In this document: positions 55,701 to 64,000 of the stretch, piece by piece | Layout: the number at the start of each line of letters is the position of its first letter | Numbering within the stretch: position 1 is the stretch's first letter | Source: Agelaius tricolor | Lineage: Eukaryota > Chordata > Aves > Passeriformes > Icteridae | Direction: 5' to 3' | Length of the DNA stretch: 64,000 bases | NCBI GenBank assembly: GCA_023055355.1 | Contig: JALJCS010000035.1 | Coordinates: 558,001 to 622,000, forward strand | Translations under genes and position numbers: made by a program | Notes under the pieces: generated by a model | What the model saw: the letters and a program-made list of their open reading frames with translations, nothing else | What the model was told of the DNA's origin: nothing | The model's database searches: none

Positions 55701-58700
55701 GCCATGCCCAGGTGTCTGCAGCACTGCTGGGAGGGAGAAATGGAAGGGGGGAACTGGGCCAAGGGCAGGAGTGACACAGGGACACAGGAGGATACCAGGG
55801 CTCCCTGTGCCATGGGAATGCCTGCCTGGGCTCACCTTTGGGCGAGGAGCCCAGGAGGCTGTGGTAGATCCTCTCCAGCTGCACCGTGCGCTGGCCCCGG
55901 TCCGAGCCCCCCTCGCTGCCCTCCACGGCCGCCACCACCTGCTGGAACCAGTGCTCCACATCCCCCGGGGGCAGGGCCTGCGGGACAGGGGCTGTGAGCG
56001 CCTGGAAACGGGGAATGATCCACGGCCAGGGCAGCGGGAGGGGCAGGGACAGCAAATGGGTCCTGCAGAAAGGGATTCCTGCAGGGAGAGCAAATGGGTC
56101 CTGCAGAAAGGGATTCCCAGGGGACACCAATGTCCTCCTGTCCCCAGCAGACGCTGGCTGTGCTGGCTGCTCACAGCTCCTTTGGGGGCAGCTTGGCAGC
56201 TGAAGGGCACCTGGGGCATCCCCGGCAGTGCTGGCACTTGGGGTGACCCTCGGGCCATGGGGACAGCAGGCACATGAGGGTGGCCTTGGAGTGGGGATTG
56301 CCGGGAGCCCCTGCCAAGTGACTGAGGCAGACATTTGTGCCACTGCAGCCCCACAGCTCCTTCCAGGAGGGTTTGGAGAAAACTGGCTGAAACCTTTCCC
56401 CTGAGAGGTTCCTGCAGTGCCCAGCGGCTCCCAGAGGAGCTGACAAGAGGCTCTGTCCCAGCTTTGCTGGGCAAAACCAGCACTGAGACCGAAGGTTCCC
56501 CCTCTGGCTCTGCTGTTTTCCATCCGAAGGGTGTCTGAGCTCAGCCCAGCCCAGCTCTGGGGCCGCAGCACTGGGGAGCTGGGGGGGTTTCTCCACTTCC
56601 CAAAGCACCTTTTGCTCCTCCAGGCTGTGCAGAGCGGGAGCAGGGGGAGCAGGGGAGGAGCTGCTGCAGTACCTGGAGGCGGGCCCTGAGGCCGGCGGTG
56701 TCGCAGGTGTCCCCCAGGGCCGCCTGCAGGGCGTGGGTGACCACGCAGCTCATGCAGCCCCGCGGGCTCTGGGACACCTGGGCAGCCTGGGTGTCCATGG
56801 CCAGAGCCCTGCAGATGGCTTCGGGCAGCAGCTCGGGGTCAGCGAAGATGAAAATCCTGCGAGGGAAAGGGGGAGATGCAGCCTCACACCAGAGCCCCCG
56901 GGGCTGGCAGGAGCAGCTCCCGTCTCACTTTTTCCATTGTTGCTGTTCCCCTTCTCCACCCTGTGTGCCCCGCGAGGGCAGCTCCCTGCCTCCCAAAATA
57001 ATTGGGACACACCAGAATGTGCCCTCCCCGTGCAATCCCGGTGAGGTACTGGGTGTCACCCCGTGGTGTCCCCAAGGCCACGAGGCTCAGCCCCAGGCTG
57101 TCTGCTCCTACCAAGAGTGCTGGGAAAGGACGGGTTTCCCTGAGAGACCCCAAAATGACAGTGAAATGACAGTAAAATGACAGTAAAATGACAGTACAGC
57201 CCCTCCGGGGCAGCACTCACCTGTCCTGGCAGGGGAAGGCGGCGCTGGGCAGGCTCTGCTCGGAGATGACCGTCCTCTGGTACAGGGTCCCTGCCAAGGA
57301 CAAACACGGCCGGTAGGAGCAGCACAGCCCTCGGGGCAGCCAGCCCGGGCTGCTCCCGGCTCTGCAGCCTGAGGAGGCTCTGCCAAGGCGGGGAACACCC
57401 GCTGAGCTCAGCTTAAACAGCCAAGAGCTGGGCCAGAGCTAAAAACAGCCCAGGACAAAGATAGCCCGGGCTCCAGAAAAAGAAACCCCCGTCTGTTCCG
57501 GGTGATTTCCTGTGTTTCCCTTCCTTTGTTTGGGGCATTAGGAGCAGGCAGGAGGGAGAGCTCTGTCCCCAGGGCCACGTGGGGATGGTGTCTGGGGACA
57601 TCTGAGGAGCTCCAGGGGTCTCTGGGTCAGGAGAGAGGCCCTGCCCTGCCCTGCCCTGCCCAAGGCTGGGGCTCCATCCCTGGCCTGGCTCAGGGACAAT
57701 GCCCTGGGACCCCCGTGCTGCCCCAGGGGAGCCCTGCTGGAGATGCCCTCTGTGCACCCTGAGCCACCCCTGCCCCCAAGCTCAGGGACACAGAGGGGAC
57801 ACTCAGGGGTCCCCCTTGGAGCCAAAGCAGCGCTGGGGAGCAGAGCTTGGGCTGCTGGGGAGGGCTGAGGCTCCCCAGAATGGCACCAAAATTCCCCAGC
57901 AGGATTCCCCTGCTTCCCTCCCCATCACAGGGTGTCTGCACCTCGCTCTGCTCTAAAGGATTGTTTGAAAGGCTCCTGTTACAGAAAACTGGAACTGGAG
58001 GAACTTCAATGAGAACAGAGAAAAAGAACACGGAGCAAAAAGAAATCAGGTGTCCTTGGGCTTGCTTCCTGCACGGGGCTGTTCCCTGCAGCCCCTCTGA
58101 CACCTCAGTGCCCACGGCGCTGCCTTAGAGCTGATCAGCTCCTGCCAGCCCCCCTTACCTGGGGCTGCCCTCTCCAGCTGCAGCCTGCTGGCATAGTCCA
58201 GCCCGATGGTGCAGAAGGGCTTGGGCAGGGTCAGCAGCCTCTTGCAGAAGTCATAAACCCTGGCACAGAGCTCGTCAGGGATGCAGGGAGCCTGCAGGGG
58301 CACAGGGAGGTGACAGGGAGGTGACAGGCAGTGACCCCTGAATCTGCCCCAACACAGCCCCCAGGCTGGGAGGGCACCAAATTCACTGCACTGAATTCAC
58401 TCTGATTTAAATGTAGAACATGGTGCAGAATCAGGCCCTGCAGGGGTTTGGGAGCCTCCAGGAATGCCCACTGGAGCCTGGGCACGCCTTTGCTTTGCCA
58501 GGCACTGAAAGGCCCCCAGCAAAGGGCTCAGGTGGCAGGAGCTGGCACTCCGTGTGCCACAGGGACATGGGAGATGCCCATCTGAGCCCACCTGGGGCTG
58601 TCCCGGGGCTCTGCTGCCTCTGAGCGGCTGCTCCAGGTTCTGAGTGGCTCCGGTGGCCTCTCCTGTGCGCTGATGTCCCCCGGGTGCTGCCCCGGCCGCC

Positions 58701-61517
58701 GTGCCCCGGTGCTGCCTCACCTGGATCAAGGTGTACATCAGCGTGTGCAGCAGGGGGATGATGTAGTGCCGCAGGTCCCCTCGCTCTGCCTGTGGGAGCA
58801 GAGGCAGGGCAGGCACAGTCAGCCCCTGGCAGGACCCTGCGCTGGGCAGAGCAGCCCCAGAGCCCCCAGCGGGGGCCAGGCTCCCTGGGTGCCACTGTCC
58901 CCTCCCTGGGTGGCACTGTCCCCTCCCTTTGTGGCACTGTCCCCTCTCTGGGTGGCACTGTCCCCTCCCGGGGGTGGCACTGTCCCCTCCCTGGGTGGCA
59001 CTGTCCCCTCCCAGGGTGGCACTGTCCTCTCCCGGGGGTGGCACTGTCCCCTCCCAGGGTGGCACTGTCCCCTCCCTGGGTGGCACTGTCCCCTCCCTGG
59101 GTGGCACTGTCCCCTGCCTGGGTTGCACTGTCCCCTTCCAGGGGTGGCACTCACCCTCTCCAGCTCCTTCACCAGGATGCTGACCAGGACACAGCTGGTT
59201 CTGGGGTTCTGGTCCATTCTCTTGTGCAGGGTCCAGCGCAGCATTCCTGAGGAGGGACAGCAGGGGTGGGACTCTGCAGGGGTGACAGTGACCCAGGGTG
59301 ACAATGCTGGGGCTGCACAGGGTGTCACACAGGGTGACAATGCTGGGGCTGCACAGGGTGTCACACAGGGTGACACAGGGTGACAATGCTGGGGCTGTGC
59401 AGGGGTGACAATCACACAGGATGACAAGGCTGGGGCTGTGTAGGGGTGACAGTCACACAGGGTGACAATGCTGGGGCTGTGCAGGGGTGTCACACAGGGT
59501 GACACAGGGTGACAGACGCTGCTGGGGCACGGGTGCAGCTGGTGAAGGATCTGTCCCCTCCCGCAGAGGGCTCGGCAGGGCGGATGAGCGGAGTCAGTCC
59601 CCAGGCCCCCGCGGGCAGCGGGAGGAGCGGGGCCGGGGCGGGCGGGGCCGGGGCAGGAGGGGCCGGGGCAGGAGGGGCCGGGGCGGGCGGTGCCCGGGCA
59701 GGAGGGGCCGGGGCGGGCGGTGCCCGGGCAGGAGGGGCCGGGGCAGGCGGTGCCCGCGGTGCCCGGGCAGGGGCAGTCGCTCACCTCGGTCGCTCTGGCA
59801 GGAGGGGTGGTGCCCGTCCAGCTCCCGCAGCAGCGCCCGCACCCGCCGCAGGATGTCCGACTCCAGCTCTGCAGGGGACAGCGACACCTGAGCTTCTCCT
59901 GGCAGCCTGCTCCTCTTTACAGGTTTGCAGAGGATAAAAAGCTGAGCTTTCTCTTCATTATATCCCCTTAAAGATGGTATCACTGCCTCGTACATGTGGC
60001 TAATGAAATAACTGACTTCTTCATCCCTTTTTGTGAGCAAGCACAGGCCCAGCCTGCAGCTCCCAGCTAGGCTGGCTGTGCTAAACTTGATACCCCAAAT
60101 GCCTACAGGCTCTATGTTAGATCCCTCAGCTGTGTCTCTAAGCAAAGAGAGCTAAACATTTGGCTGAAATCTCAGTTTTGGCTCACAGATAAGTGTGAAC
60201 TGTTCAGAAATTCCCCTTTGGATCCAGGTTCTGCTGCCTTTCCCGCACAGGTGCCTCTGGGAATGGCTTTGGAGCTGCGGTAGGGAACAGCCCCAGGCTC
60301 AGGGCCAGCAGTGCTGCCCTGCTGAGGGTCTGTGTGTGCACAGGGAGCCCCATCCCTGCCGCAGCACCAAAACCTCCTCAGGACACGGCCTTTGTCTCCT
60401 TTAGGAGGTGTCATTGGAGAAACGTCTCAGAAACTCCTCTTTCCTCACCCTTGGTTTCCCCTCAGGGATTTTGGGAAGCTCCTGATGTCCCTCTCCCATT
60501 TATTGGGAATTCTGCCTCAAAGGGCTGTTTGAAATGTGCTGCTCTTTTCCTTTGTGTGTGTTTGTAACTGCCAGGGGAGGCTTTTCCTGAGCACCGCTCT
60601 CAGTCCTGGCCTCTCCTCCTCATCAAAGCAGCCCCAGCGCTGAGGGTCCCTCACAGGGCAGAGCAAAGAGCTTGACCCAGCACAAACAAGAGGCACTTTG
60701 ATCTAAAAACAGCAAAAAATAAACCCAGCAACAAAGAGCAGCGGCTTGGAAATGGAATAAAACCTTTCAGCATTGACATCCTGACCCTGGGAGACCAACA
60801 GCACCTCTGAAACAGCGTGAAAATGAAACGTGGGGGAAATGGACTGAAATACACACACACAAAATAAGAGTAAAATATACTACTATAAAATTTTAAAAAA
60901 TACTACTATAAAATGAAAAATAATAAAAATTAATAAAAATAATAAAATATACTACTATAACATATACTACTATAAAATAAAAAGTAATAATAAAATCTAC
61001 TACTATAAAATAAGAAGTAATAATAAAATCTACTACTGTAAAATAAAAAATAATAATAATAATAAAATACAGTACTATGAAATAAAAAATAATAAAATAT
61101 ACTAACATAAAATAAAAAATACTACTATAAAATAAAAAGTAATAATAAAATCTACTTCTATAAAATTAAAAAGAATAATAATAATAAAATATAGTACTAT
61201 GAAATAAAAAAAATAATAAAATATACTACCATAAAATAAAAAATACTACTATAAAATAAAAATAATTTAAAAAAATAAAATACACTACTATAAAATAAAC
61301 TGCTTTAAAACTCAAATGTTTTGCCAGCTGTGAGTGCCCCAGACCCAGCAAAGCTTTTGGCTGCCTCTGCACTGCTCTGTGCCCATTTCCCACCTTCCAG
61401 CAGCACCTGGCAGCGCCTTGGGCAGCGCCCAGGTGTTCGAACAGAGGGCGGGGGGTGTAAGGGGTGGGTGAGGGGGAATTGCCCCGGGGCTCAGCATCAC
61501 CCACCTGAGCTGTCCAT
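46780..61517 (-). CDS. PIK3R6: PIK3R6, PI3K-gamma regulatory subunit p84/p87, 19 coding exons
   Basis: Exons in transcript order: 61505-61517, 59785-59868, 59155-59246, 58721-58789, 58159-58291, 57221-57290, 56673-56856, 55836-55977, 55461-55547, 54417-54837, 53802-53898, 53030-53146, 52307-52408, 50732-50822, 50052-50122, 49585-49675, 49123-49193, 47539-47651 and 46780-46936. All GT-AG, phases close to 735 codons (734 aa; human 754). The start MDSSELESDILRRVRALL matches human MESS... Landmarks: RHYIIPLLHTLMYTLIQ, KRLLTLPKPFCTIGLDYA, SCVVTHALQAALGDTC, ISFHLWTEDEQLWKELVLFL, VLSTDSGIERDLP, VLLGDDRILGRLAQAFHSLR, ADPWYESNINTLC, TDVIAYYARMGTQPVCFQVH, TEIIRTSNLAGRSFS, and the end LLLPINTFAGVIP. It recruits p110-gamma (PIK3CG) and couples it to G-beta-gamma and Ras at the plasma membrane of leukocytes and heart cells. 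PIK3R5 (p101) is the paralogue; STDSGIERDLP and the MESS-like start decide for PIK3R6. Several introns carry minisatellites touching splice sites. Confidence 0.96.
47810..48976. repeat. Minisatellite, 19-bp unit, about 61 copies
   Basis: Nearly uniform copies of GACCAGCAGGGATCAGAGT with variants (GATGGCACT, GATGAGAGT, GAGGGCAGT, CATGGATCAG), in the PIK3R6 intron before the exon at 47539-47651. Blocks of variant order recur about 650 bp apart, so the array also grew by large segment duplication. Confidence 0.98.
49690..49895. repeat. Minisatellite of CCTGGCAGTGC units
   Basis: Copies of CTGGCAGTGCC and CTGGCAATCAATGCC in the PIK3R6 intron. The array ends about 15 bp before the acceptor of the exon at 49585-49675. 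Confidence 0.94.
50823..51365. repeat. Minisatellite, 15-bp unit, about 35 copies
   Basis: Copies of AGCCCTGAGAGGAAC / AGCCCTGAGAGACAC start at the acceptor of the PIK3R6 exon 50732-50822. A 32-bp segment covering that acceptor (50813-50844) recurs identically at 51133-51164. Confidence 0.96.
52735..52975. repeat. Degenerate tandem repeat, unit about 40-60 bp
   Basis: Copies around GAGAGCCCTGCAGGGCCTGG and GGAGGGTTTGGAGGGGAAAT in the PIK3R6 intron between the exons at 53030-53146 and 52307-52408. Confidence 0.85.
53315..53778. repeat. Minisatellite, unit about 31 bp, about 15 copies
   Basis: Copies of GACAGACAGGAATTCCCGAT plus CCCATCCCCCA, each with a GAATTC. The array ends about 25 bp from the donor of the PIK3R6 exon 53802-53898. 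Confidence 0.97.
54817..54975. repeat. Diverged tandem duplication across a PIK3R6 acceptor
   Basis: The segment holding the acceptor and first bases of the exon 54417-54837 (54817-54840) recurs at 54928-54951 with one mismatch in 24. A partial third copy lies near 55264-55285. The copy retains an AG acceptor exactly 111 nt upstream in the transcript. Confidence 0.85.
55082..55262 (-). mobile_element. CR1 LINE 3'-end fragment
   Basis: On the minus strand: GCCAAGGCCAGGCTGGGTGG, GAGCAGCCTGCTCTGGTGGA, GGTGTCCCTGCCATGGCAGG, then a CCAACCCGAACCACTCTGAG-like end. Intronic in PIK3R6, diverged and inactive. Confidence 0.82.
58895..59152. repeat. Minisatellite, unit about 21-22 bp
   Basis: About 12 copies of GGGTGGCACTGTCCCCTCCC plus T. 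The first copy begins 4 bases into the intron after the PIK3R6 exon 59155-59246 (donor GTGAGTGCCACCC). Confidence 0.96.
59270..59518. repeat. Minisatellite (GGGTGACAATGCTGGGGCTG)
   Basis: Copies of GGGTGACAATGCTGGGGCTG with GTGTCACACA spacers, between the PIK3R6 exons at 59785-59868 and 59155-59246, beginning about 25 bp from the latter's acceptor. Confidence 0.93.
59622..59772. repeat. GC-rich tandem repeat, unit about 16-32 bp
   Basis: Copies of GGCAGGAGGGGCCGGGGC and GGGCGGTGCCCGGGCAGG. Begins about 10 bp after the donor of the PIK3R6 exon 59785-59868. Confidence 0.92.
59869..60850. other. PIK3R6 intron 1, unique part
   Basis: Unique, moderate-GC intronic sequence. A frame stays open about 270 nt upstream of exon 2, but the splice acceptor and the short first coding exon explain the transcript without it. 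Confidence 0.5.
60852..61308. repeat. AT-rich tandem repeat (ACTACTATAAAATAAAAAATAA)
   Basis: About 450 bp of degenerate copies of ATACTACTATAAAATAAAAA, in PIK3R6 intron 1. Strong AT island in GC-rich surroundings. Confidence 0.95.
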
Positions 61518-61582
61518 GGCCGGGCCGGGCTGCAGCTCCTGGGGCACCAGCGCGGGGCTGCTCACGGCGCTGGGGCATGGCC
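61505..61582 (-). other. PIK3R6: First coding exon of PIK3R6 with 5' UTR part
   Basis: An acceptor CCCTTCCCTGCAG lies just upstream (exon base 61582), so the 13 coding bases MDSS(E) sit in an exon with about 65 nt of 5' UTR, and a further upstream noncoding exon is expected. Confidence 0.65.
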
Positions 61583-61604
61583 CTGCAGGGAAGGGAACAG
61601 GCGG

Positions 61605-62335
61605 GCTCAGGGTGAGCGGGGGGAGCACGAAGGCTCCGGGACTCCCTGGGACCCCCTGGGACCCCCTGGGATCCCCTGGGACCAGGACAGAGCCCGGGGG
61701 AGCACGGGCGGTGTTTGGGGCAGAATCCCCAGCTCGGAGCTGCCGCCGCTGCCAGTCCCGGGGCTGGAGCTGCTGCTGGGTGAGCTCGGAGCCCCCCGGA
61801 GCTCGGAGAACCCCGAAGCTTGGGAGACCCCCGGAGTTCGCACACCGCCAGAGCTCGCACACCCCTGGAGCCCGGACACCCCGGAGCTGTGAGACCTTGG
61901 AGCTGTGAGACCCCGGAGCTGTGAGACCCCGGGGCTCGGACACCCCAGAGCTGTGAGACCTTGGAGCTGTGAGACCCCCAGAGCTGTGAGACCCCGGGGC
62001 TCGGACACCCCCGGAGCTGTGAGACCCCAGAGCTTTGAGACCCCCAGAGCTGTGAGACCCCGGAGCTCGGACACCCCCGGAGCTCGTCAGACCCCCGGAG
62101 CTGGGAGATCCCTAGAGCTCGGAGCCCCCCGAAGCTCGGCGCTCCCCGAAGTTCGGCGCTCCCCGGAGCTCGGAGCCCCCCGGAGCCCGGACACCCCCGG
62201 AGCTCGGAGCCCCCCGAAGCTCGGCGCTCCCCGGAGCTGGGAGATCCCTGGAGCTGTCAGACCCCCAGGGCTCGGAGCCCCCCGGAGCTGGGAGCCCCCC
62301 GGAGCCCCCCGGAGCCCGGCCACCCCCTCGCTGCC
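61605..62335. repeat. Minisatellites upstream of PIK3R6
   Basis: First a CCCTGGGACC array (61638-61690). Then at 61770-62335 degenerate copies of GAGCTGTGAGACCCCGGAGC and GAGCTCGGAGCCCCCCGGAG. CpG-rich, near the expected PIK3R6 promoter. Confidence 0.9.
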
Positions 62336-62795
62336 CCGGCTGCTCTCGGCGCTCGCTGCCGGAGGAAGCAGCCGCTCGCGGAGTGCGGCCGAAGGTGTCG
62401 GTGGCTCCCCACATCCGCATCCTCCCGGCGCTGCGGGGGCGGGCGCTGCCGGCCTCCCACAGCTTCCAAATTTAGCAAAGGGCAACGTGAGCCCGAGAAA
62501 CTCCGCTTCCCGCTTCTCCTGCCTGCTCCAAAGGGCTCCCTTGGCTCCCTGGCAGCAGAGAGCCGCTGAGGCTGAGGCACAGGGCACGGCTTGCTCCCAG
62601 TGCTCGGGTCTCCCGGGAAAATCCAACATAAAGAGACAGAACAGGTCCCCAGCAGGCTCAGGACAGTCACGATGCCCAGGGGGACAGGCAGGAGTCGTGG
62701 GAGAGGGGGATGAGAGGACAGGCACAGGAAGAGGCTCTGAGGAGCACTGGGGTCAGGCAGGGTCCTGCCAGCTCCAGCCACTGCTTCCCCCTGGC
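62336..62795. other. Upstream region of PIK3R6, no gene recognised
   Basis: CpG-rich at 62340-62470, then mixed. It could hold an upstream noncoding exon or promoter of PIK3R6, but no splice donor can be assigned with confidence. Confidence 0.4.
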
Positions 62796-62797
62796 CA

Positions 62798-63245
62798 GGA
62801 GCAGCACAGGAACCCAAAGGAGCAGAACTTCCCCTTTTCATGGGGATGTTCCTGACCAGCACAGGAACCCAAATGAGCAGAAATTCCCCCTTTTCCCTGG
62901 GAATGTTTCTGAGCAGCACAGGAACACAAATGAGCAGAAATTCCCCCTTTTCCCTGGGAATGTTTCTGAGCAGCACAGGAACCCAAATGAGCAGAAATTC
63001 CCCCTTTTTCATGGGGATGTTCCCAACCAGCACAGGAACCCAGAGGAGCAGAAATTCCCCTTTTCCCTGGGAATGTTTCTGAGCAGCACAGGAACCCAGA
63101 GGAGCAGAAATTCCCCCTTTTTCATGGGGATGTTCCCAACCAGCACAGGAACCCAGAGGAGCAGAAATTCCCCTTTTCCCTGGGAATGTTTCTGAGCAGC
63201 ACAGGAACCCAAATGAACAGAAATTCCCCCTTTTCCCTGGATGTT
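62798..63245. repeat. 58-60-bp tandem repeat, about 8 copies
   Basis: Copies built on CAGGAACCCAAATGAGCAGA, AATTCCCCCTTTTCCCTGGG and AATGTTTCTGAGCAGCA, with two subtypes (TTCATGGGGATGTTCCCAAC). Confidence 0.97.
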
Positions 63246-64000
63246 CTCTGCCTGCTGTGCTCCCCAGGGTGGGGGCACAGCCCCTCAGCCCTGCTGTGCC
63301 CATCCCAGGCCCAGCAGGGCAGCAGGGATGATGCCAGCCCACAGGAATGGTGCTGGGCACCAGAGCCCCGCTGCAGGCAGCCCCTCTGTGTGCCAAACCC
63401 TCCTGAGAGGATCCCTGACCCCAGCAACAGGAGCTGCCCCCATTTCTGGGGATGGACCCTGCTCCGGTCCCAGCCCCTGCTGGACTCAGCCCCTTTCCCT
63501 GGAGCCCCTCCGTGCTCCAGGAAGGCTGGGAAGGTTCCCTGGCCCACCCCAGGAGGGCTCTGTGCCCTCTGTGCCCCTCATCCCTGCAGCAGGCACGAGG
63601 CACAGCTCATCCCATCCCTGGGTGTTTTGCTGTCTGCCAGCTCAGCAAGAGCAGAGCCTTCTCTGCATTCATCCCACTTCTTTGCAGAGCTGCAAATCTC
63701 TGCTTCCTCCCTGCAATTCCTAAAATACCCGTGGCATCAGCTGGATTTTATTCCCTTTGCAGGGAAAAAAATGAAAAAGGACGGGCAAGAAGAGTCGTCA
63801 CAATTCTCCCTTCAGGTTTCAATAATTCTGAGATTCATAGGACAAAAATCCAAAATGACACCAAAACTGCCTTCCCCAAGAGTTTGGGGCAGTTTTGGGG
63901 AACACGTGGCTCTGTTCTTAAAAATGCAGGACTTGGCAGTGAAAGTGCAGCTCTCCCTGGACCCTGGCAGATAAATTCACGGGTTAAAGGGAATTGCAGG
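63246..64000. other. Intergenic end of window, no gene recognised
   Basis: No exon recognised. A minus-strand AATAAA near 63746-63751 could serve a gene entering from beyond the right edge. In mammals PIK3R5 lies there in the same orientation, but no PIK3R5 coding sequence is visible here. Confidence 0.4.

Noticed and set aside
59594..60145. 183-codon minus-strand frame reaching into PIK3R6 exon 2
   Set aside because: The upstream part is intron 1 without similarity. The acceptor at 59868 and the MDSS first exon give a better N terminus.
46780..61517. PIK3R5 (p101) instead of PIK3R6
   Set aside because: The MDSS start, the STDSGIERDLP and KGGIKK segments and total length match PIK3R6. The long acidic region of p101 is absent.
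63246..64000. 3' end of PIK3R5
   Set aside because: Expected next in the mammalian order, but no stretch on the minus strand resembles its conserved C terminus; only a possible poly(A) hexamer is present.

Overview
This is a GC-rich vertebrate nuclear window, almost certainly from a bird. All clear genes have short exons split by GT-AG introns. Truncated CR1 (chicken repeat 1) LINE 3' ends occur at about 5.07, 7.65 and 55.1 kb. The gene block CCDC42 - MFSD6L - PIK3R6 is the one on human 17p13.1 (chicken chromosome 18, from general knowledge). The sequence is unusually dense in minisatellites: more than 35 tandem arrays with units of 5-75 bp.

Five protein-coding genes can be assembled exon by exon, each with phases that close. 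In order they are: a TBC1D24-like gene (minus, 10590-15155, 7 coding exons, 604 aa); CCDC42 (plus, 20691-24951, 7 exons, 307 aa); a BMERB1-like bMERB-domain gene (minus, 26864-38153, 7 exons including a 24-nt microexon, 200 aa, CaaX end); MFSD6L (minus, 42288-44492, single exon, 734 aa); and PIK3R6, the p84/p87 adaptor of PI3K-gamma (minus, 46780-61517, 19 coding exons, 734 aa). TBC1D24-like and CCDC42 are divergent. CCDC42 and BMERB1-like converge, with their ends about 0.9 kb from the BMERB1-like poly(A) signal. BMERB1-like, MFSD6L and PIK3R6 lie in tandem on the minus strand.

0-10 kb holds no recognisable gene, only minisatellites, two CR1 tails and probably the 3' UTR of TBC1D24-like. 15.2-20.6 kb is a divergent intergenic/promoter region with a CpG-rich part. 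38.2-41.8 kb lies between the BMERB1-like CpG promoter and the MFSD6L 3' end. 61.6-64 kb is upstream of PIK3R6.

The genes do not form an operon-like pathway. Their products are a membrane-trafficking TBC/TLDc protein, a sperm/cilium coiled-coil protein, a Rab-binding-type bMERB protein, an MFS membrane protein and a PI3K-gamma regulatory subunit. The most interesting points are: (1) the TBC1D24-like and BMERB1-like genes look like second copies (ohnologues) of genes that in human sit together on 16p13, here placed in the 17p13.1-type block; (2) many tandem arrays start exactly at splice junctions and in several cases copy the splice site itself, creating alternative in-frame donors or acceptors; (3) an in-frame coding minisatellite enlarges MFSD6L.
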